NCBI RefSeq assembly: GCF_001742745.1
Contig: NZ_MJAK01000016.1
Coordinates: forward strand, 1-34,069
Direction: 5' to 3'
Length of the DNA stretch: 34,069 bases
DNA from: Curtobacterium sp. ER1/6
GTDB lineage: Bacteria; Actinomycetota; Actinomycetes; Actinomycetales; Microbacteriaceae
The notes below the pieces were generated by a model. The model saw only the letters and a program-made list of their open reading frames with translations. It searched no databases and was not told the DNA's origin. The position numbers were made by a program, and so were the translations under genes. Shown one piece after another: positions 1 through 8,189 of the stretch (positions are counted from its first letter, which is position 1; every line of letters begins with the position of its first letter).

Positions 1-648
1 GCTCGCGCCCGCCCCGCCGGTCACGGCCGTACCGGTGGCGCCCGACCCCACGGGCGCTCCGGTCGCGCCCGCCTCGGCGGCCAGGCGGTCGAGGACGGCG
101 GCGCTCCACAGCGCGGCCGGGTCCTCGTAGTCGACGTCGCAGTCGACACGGTCGTGGACCCGTGTCGCGCCGAGCTGCTCGAGGCGCAGGTCGAGCAGCT
201 TGCCCGCCTGGCAGAACTCGTCGTAGCTCGTGTCGCCGAGCCCGAGGACCGCGTACCGCAGGCCCTCGAGCCGCGGCACGGTGGTGGCTTGCAGGGCCTC
301 CCAGAACAGGCCGGCGTTGTCGGGCATCTCGCCCTCGCCGTACGTCGAGGTCACGACGAGCACGTGCGACATGCCCGCGAGCTGCTCCGGCGAGACGGCG
401 TCGAGCGGGGTGGCCCGACCGCCGAGCCCGCGTGCCCGGGCGCCGGCGACGAGGTCCTCGGCGAGGAGCTCCGCGTTGCCCGTCTGGGTGCCGAAGAGCA
501 CGTCGACGGTCGTCGTCGGAGCGGGCGACGCGGACCGACGCCCCGCGGCGGCGATGCCCGCGAGGAACCCGGCGAGCCAGGACTCCTGCGCGGCGGAGAA
601 CGGTGCGTCGACCGGGATGAGCGACCCGGAGGGCGGCAGGTTCGTCAT
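1..648 (-). CDS. Diflavin reductase (CysJ/cytochrome P450 reductase type), N-terminal part, cut by window edge
   Basis: Only the first 216 codons are present and the reading frame is still open at the left edge. After about 45 residues (including PVDAPFSAAQESWLAGFLAG, typical of assimilatory sulfite/nitrate reductase flavoproteins) there is a flavodoxin domain. It contains the FMN phosphate loop FGTQTGNAE, STYGEGEMPDNA and LGLGDTSYDEFCQAGK. Family knowledge: such proteins continue with FAD- and NADPH-binding domains and pass electrons from NADPH through FAD and FMN to a partner enzyme, here presumably in the cytoplasm. The residues after about 190 are Ala/Gly/Thr-rich, like a linker. The ATG at 648-646 overlaps the stop of the upstream glutamate synthase gene (ATGA), so the two are co-transcribed and probably translationally coupled. 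The partner could be glutamate synthase, a sulfite reductase or a nitrate reductase; the downstream part is needed to decide. Confidence 0.85.
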   Translation of the reverse strand, partial: MTNLPPSGSLIPVDAPFSAAQESWLAGFLAGIAAAGRRSASPAPTTTVDVLFGTQTGNAELLAEDLVAGARARGLGGRATPLDAVSPEQLAGMSHVLVVTSTYGEGEMPDNAGLFWEALQATTVPRLEGLRYAVLGLGDTSYDEFCQAGKLLDLRLEQLGATRVHDRVDCDVDYEDPAALWSAAVLDRLAAEAGATGAPVGSGATGTAVTGGAGAS

Positions 649-3600
649 GCCGTCACCGCCTCGGCCGTCGCCGGCACGGCGCGGCGTGCGATGTCCTCGA
701 GGGCCGCCGTCGCGAGGAGTTCGTCGAACCGGGCGGCACGTCGGCGGCCGTCGTTCTTGGCGTTCTGGTGCATGATCCACCCCGTGGTGCCGGGTGCGTC
801 CGAGCTGCGGTTGTTCCGCTGCGCGAACGCCCGCTTGGCGTCGTCGAGCCGCTTGACGGCGATGAGGGTCGCGAGCTCGTCGTCGGCGAAGGCGTCGAGC
901 GTGCCGCGGAGGTACTTCACGACGCGCTGCTTCACCTGGAAGTCCTCGGTCAGCACGAGGTTCCGCACCGCCTCGCTGAGCCGGGGGTCGCCCGCCGCGG
1001 CGCCGGGCACGCGCTCGCGTGCGACGTCCTGGGCGACGCCGAGCACCGTGTACGACGACAGCAGCGAGAACGTGTCCTCGCCCTGGTCGCCCAGCGCCGG
1101 GGCACGCCCGTCGAGCACCGTGCGCTGGTCGCGGTAGTCCGTCTTGAACGCGCGGAGCTTGTCCGTGGCGACGGAGGACGCGAGCTCGTCGAGGAGCTCC
1201 GGCCGGGTCGCCGCGGCGAGGATGGCGTCGGCGTCCTGGGTGAGCAGGAGCGCGCGCGGCATGCCGACGAACACGTGCTCGCGGACCGTCTCCCACTCGG
1301 CGAGCAGACGCGCCGCGAGTGCGGAGCCGGTGGCCTCGAGGTGCCACTCGAGCAGCAGCCGCGCGGCCGCCTCGTGGAAGGCGCCGCGCTCGGTCTCGGT
1401 CACCGGGAACACCAGGAGCGAGTCGGTGCTCGCCCGGTCGACCACCTCGCCCGACGGGTCGTACTGGTACAGGAACCCGCCGGACATCCCGTTGCCGAGG
1501 CCCTTGCCGAAGCCGCCGAGGTTGAGGACCGCGCCGCCCGTCATGTACTCGCAGCCGAAGTCGCCGAGGCCCTCGACGACCGCGCTCGCGCCGGAGTTGC
1601 GCACCGCGAACCGGTCGCCCGCCTCGCCCTCGACGAACGTGCGACCACCGGTCGCGCCGAACAGCGCGAAGTTGCCGACGAGGACGTTCCCGCCCCGCTC
1701 GGCGCTGCCGCCGCCCGGCGCACGGACGACGATGCGGCCGCCGGACTGGCTCTTGCCGACACCGTCGTTCGCGGTGCCCGTGTGCTCGAGGGTGACGCCG
1801 TCGTTCGTGAAGACGCCGTAGGACTGCCCGGCGGACCCGCTCGTGCGGATCGTGACCGCGCCGTCGACCAGGCGTCGCCGACCCCGGTCGTCGGTGGCGA
1901 CGGCCGGGTGTGCGGACAGGTCGACGCCGCGCAGCTCGTGGTTGAGGATCCGCTCGACGTCGATGCCGAGCTGCCCGCCGACCGACTTGTCCGCGTTGCC
2001 GAGGTGCACGCCGTCGACGACGAGCGTGTGCTCGTGGCCGTCGACGAGGGCGGCGCGCACCCGCTCGATCAGGGCGTCGTCGGTCCGGTAGTCCTTCTCG
2101 AGGTACTCCGGGTCGGTCACGACCTTCTCCGGCACCTGCGCGAGCAGGTTCCGGACGTCGAGCCGGCCGACGCTCGACGGGTGGTCGAGCAGCTGGAGCA
2201 GGTCGGTGCGGCCGCGTGCCTCGCGGAGGGAGTGCAGGCCCAGGCGCGCGAGGATCTGCCGGACGTCGTGCGCGATGTTGAGCAGGTACTGCGCGAGGGC
2301 ACGGGGGTCGCCCTCGAAGGCCTCGGCGTTCGTGGTGAGGCCCGCCGGGCACTTCACGTTGCAGTTCTTCGCCATGACGCAGCCGAGCATCATGAGCGCG
2401 GTGGTGCCGAACTCGAACGAGTCGCCGCCGAGCAGCGCGCTCGTGACGACGTCGGAGCCGGTCTGGTGCGCGCCCGAGCAGCGGAGCGTGACCTTCTGCC
2501 GGAGGCCGTTCGCGACGAGGGCCTGGTGCACCTCGGCCACCCCGATCTCGGCGGAGCGGCCGGCGTACTTCAGGCTCGTGACCGCGGCGGCACCGGTGCC
2601 ACCGGTGTTGCCCGCGACGTTGATGACGTCGGCACCGGCCTTCGCGACGCCGACCGCGATCGTGCCGATGCCCTCGGAGGACACGAGCTTCACGACGACC
2701 CGGACGCGGGCGGCCTTGCAGTCGTGGATGAGCTGCGCGAGGTCCTCGATCGAGTACGTGTCGTGGTGCGGCGGCGGGGAGATGAGTTCGACGCCCGGCG
2801 TGCCCCCACGGGCCGCGGCGATGTCGACCGTCACCTTCGGCGCGGGGAGCTGGCCGCCCTCGCCGGGCTTGGCGCCCTGGCCGATCTTGATCTCGAGCTC
2901 CTCGAGCATCGGGTCGGCGAGGTAGCCCGCCCAGATGCCGAACCGGCCCGACGCGAACTGCTTGATGCGGGAGCCGCGGATCGTGCCGTAGCGGGAGTGG
3001 TGCTCGCCGCCCTCGCCGGAGTTCGACATGCCGCCGACCATGTTCGTGCCGTGCGCCACGGCCTCGTGCGCGGTGGCGACCAGGGCGCCGTGGCTCATCG
3101 CGCCGGAGGCCAGGGTGCGGGTGATCTCGTGCGCGGGCTGGACCGCGTCGAGGTCGAGGCTCGCCGGGGCGCTGACGAGCAGGGTGAGCAGGGCGACCGC
3201 GGAACCGGTGGCGCGGAGCGTCACCTGGTCGTCGTCGACGGAGTCGACGTCGACCTGGCCCGGGTGCAGCAGCGCGAGGCCGTCGGCGAGGGCCCGGTGA
3301 CGCCGTGCACCGGTGGTCCCCGTCGACGTGAGCTCTAGGCGGAACCGCACCGGGCCTCCCGGCTGGTCGCCGTCGTCCGACGGACGCGAGCCGGACAGGC
3401 CGCGCACCGTGATGCTGGCGTTGCCGCTCGTCGAGAAGCGGCCGAGCTCCCGGGCGAAGTCCTCGGCCTCGTCGGTGCCGGTGACGTCGGCGGGCAGCGC
3501 GAGGACGTCGCGGAGTGCCGCGGGACGGCGCGAGCGCTCGTCGTGCGTGGTCTGCAGGAACGTGACGTAGCCCGGGGTGATGCGGTGCGCGTCGATCTCG

Positions 3601-6260
3601 GCGTCGCTCAGCCGGTCGTAGCCGGTGTTCCGGTACGCGGTGTCGGTGATGCCGAAGGCGTCGTCGAGCTGCCCGAGGGTGAGCAGCCGCAGGGCCTCGG
3701 AGTCCCCGGAGCGCTCGAAGGCCGGGCGCTCCTCGGTCATGCCGCCGAAGCCGCGGACGCTCGCGACGCCGAACGAGTGGCCGGCGCCGTCGGAGCGCTC
3801 CTTGAACAGACCGAGCAGCGGGACCTGCGCCTCGGTCTGCACGGAGCGGGCGCGCTCGTGCCACTCGGTCGCCGCCTGGGCGATGCGGGTGAAGCCGACA
3901 CCGCCCACCGGGGCCTGCATGTGTGGGAAGACCCGGGCGAACAGGTCGTCGCCGGTGTCGAGGTAGTTCGGCTCGAAGAACTCGCCGCCGATGTAGCTCT
4001 CCGCGGTGCACAGGCCGACGCGGCCCATCGTCTTGGCGAGGGCCTTCTCGGCGGCCTTGCGGAACCGTGCGAGCGCGAGGTCGGTCGCGGTGCGCTCGCC
4101 GGCGGGCGCGGCGTCGGCGGGGTACTGCTGCTCCGCGCGGAGCCGTGCCGACAGGCTGTACACGGCCGACGCCCCGAAGCCCAGGGCGGTCGCCACGTGG
4201 TGCGACGAGGGCAGCTGGCCGGACTCGGCGACGACCGACAGCCGCAGGCGCAGTCCGGTCTCGATGAGCCGCTGGTTGACGGCGGCCACGGCGAGGATCA
4301 CCGGCAGGGGCGCGTGCGTCGAGGACACCGCGCGGTCGGTCAGCACCGCGATGCCGCCGGAGGTGCGGGCGAAGGCCTCGACGGCGTCGCACAGGGCCGT
4401 GACCGCCGAGCGGACGGCGTCGGCGTTCGCGTGCTCGTCGTCGGGGACGGGCACGTAGAGCATGGCGAAGCGCTCGAGCGGGACGACGGTCTGGTCGCGC
4501 AGGCGCACCATGTCGAGGTGCCCGAGCACGGGGGACTGCACGACGATCTGCCGGGTCGGCGTGGTCGCCGCGTCCCCGCCGTGCGCCTCGAGCTTGGCGC
4601 CGAGTGCCACACGCATCGACATGCCGTCCGCCTCGCGGATCGAGTCGAGCGGCGGGTTCGTCACCTGGGCGAAGCGCTGCGAGAAGTACTTCGCCATGCC
4701 GCCCTCGGTGTCGCTCAGGGCGTTGATCGCGGTGCCGTAGCCCATCGCCGAGATGCGCTCGGAGCCGTTCGCGAGCATCGGGTCGAGCATGAACCGGAAG
4801 CTCTCCTGGTTCAGCGAGTACGCCACGTACCGGCCGGCGAGGGACAGGTCGCCGTCGTAGCCGAGGGTGTCCGTGCCCCGGTCGTACGCCGGCGCGGGCA
4901 GGGCGTCGAGCTCGACGCGGGCGGCGTCGAGCAACTCGCCGTACGGCCGGCGTGCGGCCAGGGCCTCGAGTGCCTCGCGGGTGCGCAGGACCGAGCCCGT
5001 GCGGTGGTCGACGACGAGCATGCCGCCGGCCTCGATGCGGCCGCGGTGCACGACCTCGTCCGGCGCGAACGTCACCTGGCCGGACTCCGACGCCACCATG
5101 AGGTACTCGGCCGTCTGCGTCGTGCGCAGGGGCCGCAGCCCCAGTCGGTCCAGGCGAGCGCCGACGACGTCGCCGTCGCTGAAGATCACGGCGGCGGGTC
5201 CGTCGTTCTTCTCCTCGTAGAGCGAGTGGTACTCGAGCATGTCGCGCACGGCCGGCGTGAGCGTGCGGTCGTTCTCCCACGCGGGCGGCATGAGGGTGAC
5301 GACGGCCTCGACGATGTCCAGCCCGTCGTCGAACACGCGGCTCTGCAGGGTCTGGTCGAGTCGGCTGGAGTCCGACTGCCCGGGCGGTCGGACGATGCTC
5401 CGCGTGCGGGCACGGGCCGAGGCGTCGTCGGACAGGCGGTTCTTGCGGTCCGTGTTGAGCTCGCCGTTGTGCGCCATCAGGCGGAACGGCTGCGCCATCG
5501 TCGGGTGCGGCTCGGTGTTCGTCGAGAACCGGGTGTGGAAGTAGAGCGTGCGGACGGAGTGCCGCGGGTCGCGGAGGTCGGTGAAGTACCCGATCACCTC
5601 GCCGGAGTTGAGCCGTCCCTTGAGGACCTGCGTCCGGGCGCTGAGCGAGAGCGGGTACAGGGCGGCGTGCGGGGCGCGCTCCTCGGTGGCGCGGGTGTAC
5701 GAGGCCGCCTCGACCGCCAGCAGGGCGCGGTTCGCCGCGGCGTCGACCTCGGTCCGGGTCCAGTGCTCGGGGGCCCGGAACACCCACTGCACGATCGGCA
5801 GCTGGTACTGCTCGGCCTCGGGACGCGCGACCGAGTGGTCCACCGGGACGTCCCGGACGAGCAGGAGCACGAGGCCCTCGTGCTCGATCGCCGCCGTCAC
5901 GACCCGCTCGGCGTCGGCGCGCTCGTCGGCGTCCGAGGGCACGAAGCAGTTCGCGACCCCGAAGTGTCCGGCGCGCAGGGTCTCGCCGGTGATCGCGCTG
6001 AAGAACTCCACCGACAGGTCGATGCTCACGCCCGCGCCGTCGCCGACGCCCTCAGCGGACTTGCCGCCACGGTGGGGGATGGCGCAGAGCGCCTCGTCGC
6101 CGCGCACGATCACGTCGTGGGAGGCGGTGCCGTCGAGGCGGGTGATGAAGCCGACGCCGCAGTCGCTCGACTCGCGGGCAGGGTCGTGGAGACCGAAGGA
6201 TGAGGGGTTCACGGGCGGGTCCAGTGGTGCGGTGCAGGCTGCGGACGGCCAGGGCTGCAT
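645..6260 (-). CDS. gltB: Glutamate synthase large subunit (GltB-like), extended form
   Basis: Makes two glutamate from glutamine and 2-oxoglutarate in the cytoplasm. The class II glutamine amidotransferase domain begins at Cys34 (SSDCGVGF), the predicted N-terminal nucleophile after propeptide removal, and carries TRFSTNTEPHPT and AHNGELNTDRKN. The FMN barrel follows (EIKIGQGAKPGEGGQLP, ISPPPHHDTYSIEDLAQL, INVAGNTGGTGAAA), with an iron-sulfur cysteine cluster, CVMAKNCNVKCPAGL. The glycine-rich GXGXG helix domain (FVEGEAGDRFAVRNSGA) comes after it. At 1871 residues it is about 350 longer than common bacterial GltB. Much of the excess is a C-terminal extension of some 250 residues with no motif I recognise. 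The cysteine spacing is Cx5Cx3C rather than the usual Cx5Cx4C. No gltD is adjacent; instead a flavodoxin-type reductase overlaps its stop codon. GTG at 6212 is an alternative start giving a shorter propeptide. Neither start has a convincing ribosome binding site. Confidence 0.93.
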   Translation of the reverse strand: MQPWPSAACTAPLDPPVNPSSFGLHDPARESSDCGVGFITRLDGTASHDVIVRGDEALCAIPHRGGKSAEGVGDGAGVSIDLSVEFFSAITGETLRAGHFGVANCFVPSDADERADAERVVTAAIEHEGLVLLLVRDVPVDHSVARPEAEQYQLPIVQWVFRAPEHWTRTEVDAAANRALLAVEAASYTRATEERAPHAALYPLSLSARTQVLKGRLNSGEVIGYFTDLRDPRHSVRTLYFHTRFSTNTEPHPTMAQPFRLMAHNGELNTDRKNRLSDDASARARTRSIVRPPGQSDSSRLDQTLQSRVFDDGLDIVEAVVTLMPPAWENDRTLTPAVRDMLEYHSLYEEKNDGPAAVIFSDGDVVGARLDRLGLRPLRTTQTAEYLMVASESGQVTFAPDEVVHRGRIEAGGMLVVDHRTGSVLRTREALEALAARRPYGELLDAARVELDALPAPAYDRGTDTLGYDGDLSLAGRYVAYSLNQESFRFMLDPMLANGSERISAMGYGTAINALSDTEGGMAKYFSQRFAQVTNPPLDSIREADGMSMRVALGAKLEAHGGDAATTPTRQIVVQSPVLGHLDMVRLRDQTVVPLERFAMLYVPVPDDEHANADAVRSAVTALCDAVEAFARTSGGIAVLTDRAVSSTHAPLPVILAVAAVNQRLIETGLRLRLSVVAESGQLPSSHHVATALGFGASAVYSLSARLRAEQQYPADAAPAGERTATDLALARFRKAAEKALAKTMGRVGLCTAESYIGGEFFEPNYLDTGDDLFARVFPHMQAPVGGVGFTRIAQAATEWHERARSVQTEAQVPLLGLFKERSDGAGHSFGVASVRGFGGMTEERPAFERSGDSEALRLLTLGQLDDAFGITDTAYRNTGYDRLSDAEIDAHRITPGYVTFLQTTHDERSRRPAALRDVLALPADVTGTDEAEDFARELGRFSTSGNASITVRGLSGSRPSDDGDQPGGPVRFRLELTSTGTTGARRHRALADGLALLHPGQVDVDSVDDDQVTLRATGSAVALLTLLVSAPASLDLDAVQPAHEITRTLASGAMSHGALVATAHEAVAHGTNMVGGMSNSGEGGEHHSRYGTIRGSRIKQFASGRFGIWAGYLADPMLEELEIKIGQGAKPGEGGQLPAPKVTVDIAAARGGTPGVELISPPPHHDTYSIEDLAQLIHDCKAARVRVVVKLVSSEGIGTIAVGVAKAGADVINVAGNTGGTGAAAVTSLKYAGRSAEIGVAEVHQALVANGLRQKVTLRCSGAHQTGSDVVTSALLGGDSFEFGTTALMMLGCVMAKNCNVKCPAGLTTNAEAFEGDPRALAQYLLNIAHDVRQILARLGLHSLREARGRTDLLQLLDHPSSVGRLDVRNLLAQVPEKVVTDPEYLEKDYRTDDALIERVRAALVDGHEHTLVVDGVHLGNADKSVGGQLGIDVERILNHELRGVDLSAHPAVATDDRGRRRLVDGAVTIRTSGSAGQSYGVFTNDGVTLEHTGTANDGVGKSQSGGRIVVRAPGGGSAERGGNVLVGNFALFGATGGRTFVEGEAGDRFAVRNSGASAVVEGLGDFGCEYMTGGAVLNLGGFGKGLGNGMSGGFLYQYDPSGEVVDRASTDSLLVFPVTETERGAFHEAAARLLLEWHLEATGSALAARLLAEWETVREHVFVGMPRALLLTQDADAILAAATRPELLDELASSVATDKLRAFKTDYRDQRTVLDGRAPALGDQGEDTFSLLSSYTVLGVAQDVARERVPGAAAGDPRLSEAVRNLVLTEDFQVKQRVVKYLRGTLDAFADDELATLIAVKRLDDAKRAFAQRNNRSSDAPGTTGWIMHQNAKNDGRRRAARFDELLATAALEDIARRAVPATAEAVTA

Positions 6261-6330
6261 CGGTGGAGCGCTCGCCGCGGGCAGACCGGTGGTGGCAGTC
6301 GTGGCCCGGTGGGGGTGGTGCGGTGAGCCG

Positions 6331-6360
6331 ATGCTACGGCTTGGTATACCGCGCGTGCAA
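6331..6360 (-). promoter_or_regulatory. Predicted promoter of the gltB operon
   Basis: On the minus strand a -35 box TTGCAC (6360-6355) and a -10 box TAGCAT (6336-6331) are separated by 18 nt. Transcription would start near 6324, leaving a leader of about 65 nt before the ATG at 6260. The spacer holds a perfect 8-bp palindrome, GGTATACC (6343-6350), which could be an operator half or core. Position and box quality are seen directly; regulation is inference. Confidence 0.55.
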
Positions 6361-6370
6361 CAGACCGGCC

Positions 6371-6412
6371 GGACGGGAGGCGCGTGGCGGCCCGGTCACG
6401 CGCCTCCCGTCC
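6371..6412. repeat. GC-rich hairpin, copy 1 of a dispersed repeat; likely terminator
   Basis: Arms 6371-6386 and 6397-6412 form a perfect 16-bp stem with a 10-nt loop. The left arm plus loop start, GGACGGGAGGCGCGTGGCGG, and the flank CAGACCGGCC recur at 33904-33965. It lies downstream of the GT2/GtrA stop (6509) and just upstream of the gltB promoter, so it is placed to end the envelope operon. There is no U-tract, which is common for actinobacterial terminators. Role is inferred; the structure is seen. Confidence 0.7.
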
Positions 6413-6429
6413 TGCGGTCGCGCCTGTTC

Positions 6430-6501
6430 CGCAAAACGCAACGCGGGCGGTTGCTCGCAGCGGTACTCCGCTGCGAGCAACCGCCGACCTTGCGTTTCGC
6501 G
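6430..6501. repeat. Very long imperfect palindrome (72 nt) after GT2/GtrA gene
   Basis: An uninterrupted 18-bp inner stem (6446-6463 with 6468-6485, loop TACT) is extended by an outer stem that includes AACGCAA pairing with TTGCGTT. In all, 32 of 36 opposed positions pair across 72 nt. It begins 8 nt after the minus-strand stop codon at 6509, so it would fold at the 3' end of the envelope operon mRNA. It could be a terminator, an mRNA-stabilising 3' structure, or a REP-like mobile palindrome. Confidence 0.7.
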
Positions 6502-6508
6502 TTGGAGC

Positions 6509-7765
6509 TCAGGCCGCGCGTTCGTCGACCGGGAGCGCGGCCGGGAGCGGCGCGGGGGTGTCGCCCGGACGCACGAGCACGGGACGCCGACGCGTGCGGA
6601 ACACCCACGCCTTGAACAGGACGAACCGCACGCCCGTCGCCACGAGGTTCGCCGCGGTGAGCACCAGGACCTCGGCGCCGTGCGTCGCCCCCGGCGTGGT
6701 CGCGTGGAGCAGGACGAGCGACCCGGAGGTGATCGCCCAGGCGATGCCGAAGACGACCAGCCCCTGCACGTGGTGGCGTCCCGCGCCGGCACGACCCCGC
6801 ACGCCGAACGTGAAGCGACGGTTGAGGGCGGTGTTCCCGATCGCCGTGACGAGCAGCGCGAGGAAGTCCGCGGTCTGCGCACCGACCGCCGGCCGGAACA
6901 GGGCGTAGAGCAGGGCGAACGCCACGGTCGACAGGACGCCGATCGCCCCGAAGCGCAGCACCTGCCCGAGGATCCCGACGTGCGGCGTCGTGAACGGGCG
7001 GCGGCCGATCGCGTCGTACACCGGGGCGATCGGGATCCGGCCGGTTGCCAGCCCGCGGGAGACGCGCCACATGCCCTTGAGGTCCTCGGTCGCCGTGGAC
7101 GCGATGTGTACCGAGGAGTCGATGTCGTCCACCCAGTCGACCGGCACCTCGTGGATGCGGAGTCCGGCGTGCTCGGCGAGCACGAGGAGCTCGGTGTCGA
7201 AGAACCAGGCGTCGTCCTCGCACAGGGGGAGCAGGTGGTCGGCGGTCTCGCGCGTGACGGCCTTGAACCCGCACTGCGCGTCGGAGAACGAGACCCCCAT
7301 CGTGGTGCGGAGGAGCAGGTTGTACGAGCGGGAGATGAACTCGCGCTTGCCGCCGCGGACCACCCGCGAGGACCCCGCGAGCCGGGTGCCGATCGCCACG
7401 TCGGAGTGTCCGGAGAGCAGGGGTGCGACGAGGGGCTCGAGTGCGGCGAGGTCCGTCGACAGGTCCTCGTCGACGTAGACGAGCACCCGGGCGGGGGAGT
7501 CGTTCCACACCGCCTTGAGCGCCCGCCCCCGGCCCTTGCGCGGCAGGTGCACGGCGTGGACCTCGGGCAGCATGGCCGCGAGGTCGTCGGCGATCCGGGC
7601 GGTGTCGTCGGTGGAGGCGTTGTCGGCGATGGTGATCCGCCACGAGTGCTGCAACGACTCGCTGCAGAAGCGGTGCAGCCGCCGGACGTGGGCGGCGAGC
7701 GTGTCCTGTTCGTCGTGGCAGGGCACGACGATGTCGATGTCGAGGGTCTGGTCCGCGTGCGTCAT
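6509..7765 (-). CDS. Bifunctional GT2 glycosyltransferase / GtrA-family membrane protein
   Basis: A 418-residue fusion. The N-terminal GT-A domain (about residues 8-230) has IDIVVPCHDEQDTL, IADNASTDDT and the DXD-like VYVDEDLSTDL, and resembles polyprenyl-phosphate sugar synthases. The C-terminal part (about 265-390) has four hydrophobic segments with GAIGVLSTVAFALLYALF and NTALNRRFTFG, the GtrA signature. Known role of the families: GT2 loads a sugar onto undecaprenyl or decaprenyl phosphate, and GtrA is thought to flip the lipid-linked sugar outward for GT39/GT-C enzymes. The GT39 gene at the head of this cluster is a natural acceptor enzyme. The frame is open upstream to 7969, but the conserved domain begins at MTHADQTLDIDI, so the ATG at 7765 was chosen. 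It is last in the cluster, 124 bp after the 99-residue ORF. Confidence 0.9.
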   Translation of the reverse strand: MTHADQTLDIDIVVPCHDEQDTLAAHVRRLHRFCSESLQHSWRITIADNASTDDTARIADDLAAMLPEVHAVHLPRKGRGRALKAVWNDSPARVLVYVDEDLSTDLAALEPLVAPLLSGHSDVAIGTRLAGSSRVVRGGKREFISRSYNLLLRTTMGVSFSDAQCGFKAVTRETADHLLPLCEDDAWFFDTELLVLAEHAGLRIHEVPVDWVDDIDSSVHIASTATEDLKGMWRVSRGLATGRIPIAPVYDAIGRRPFTTPHVGILGQVLRFGAIGVLSTVAFALLYALFRPAVGAQTADFLALLVTAIGNTALNRRFTFGVRGRAGAGRHHVQGLVVFGIAWAITSGSLVLLHATTPGATHGAEVLVLTAANLVATGVRFVLFKAWVFRTRRRPVLVRPGDTPAPLPAALPVDERAA

Positions 7766-7889
7766 GCCGACCAGGTTCGGCAGCGCCCCGATGCGCCCCG
7801 CAGCAGCAGCCTGTGGTGCCGCTAAGAAGCGCGTCGTCCTTCCGCGGTTCGACGCCGACACCGATGCCGACGCCGACGCCGTCGAGCGG

Positions 7890-8189
7890 TCAGTCGCCGA
7901 GCAGGACCTGCACGACGGCGATGACGGCGAGGGCGGCGATCGGGACCCCCGCGATCCACAGACCGGCACGGAGCTGCGTCCGCCGGATGGTCGGGACCGC
8001 GTGCGACGACTGCGCGAACCGCGTCGCCGCGACGAGTTCGGGGGCGGCCGCCGGCGGTTCGGGCTCGGGCTGGGGACGGTCGTCCTCGAACGCGGGGACC
8101 TCGACCACCAGGTCCTCGGGCCGCGCCCGTTCCGGCAGGTGTCCGTACCGCTGGGCTCCGGGCCCCTGTGCCCCGTCTCGCTTCGTCAT
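7890..8189 (-). CDS. Small single-TM protein coupled to a histidine kinase
   Basis: A 99-residue protein not assigned to any family. The first ~70 residues are polar and Pro/Glu-rich (for example RPQPEPEPPAAAPE). The C-terminus is one hydrophobic segment, AGLWIAGVPIAALAVIAVVQ, ending three or four residues later. This predicts a tail-anchored protein with a cytoplasmic N-terminus. Its ATG overlaps the kinase stop codon as ATGA (8189-8186), which is strong support for a real, co-translated gene. Context suggests an accessory or modulator of the kinase or of the flanking glycosyltransferases, but no function can be read from the sequence. Confidence 0.72.
   Translation of the reverse strand: MTKRDGAQGPGAQRYGHLPERARPEDLVVEVPAFEDDRPQPEPEPPAAAPELVAATRFAQSSHAVPTIRRTQLRAGLWIAGVPIAALAVIAVVQVLLGD

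Noticed and set aside
768..6203. Long open frames antisense to gltB (768-3338 and 3543-6203, over 850 codons each)
   Set aside because: They mirror the high-GC3 coding strand of gltB, are rich in Arg/Val/Asp/Glu without any domain, and start and stop without regulatory signals. The opposite strand encodes complete GltB domains.
7845..7882. GAC/GCC-type short tandem repeat in the gap before GT2/GtrA
   Set aside because: Short and degenerate; ordinary for 70% GC intergenic DNA, so not listed as a repeat element.
7766..7969. N-terminal extension of the GT2/GtrA protein to 7969
   Set aside because: The extra 68 residues are Ser/Ala/Arg low complexity and would overlap the 99-residue membrane protein gene. 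The GT2 domain begins at the ATG at 7765.
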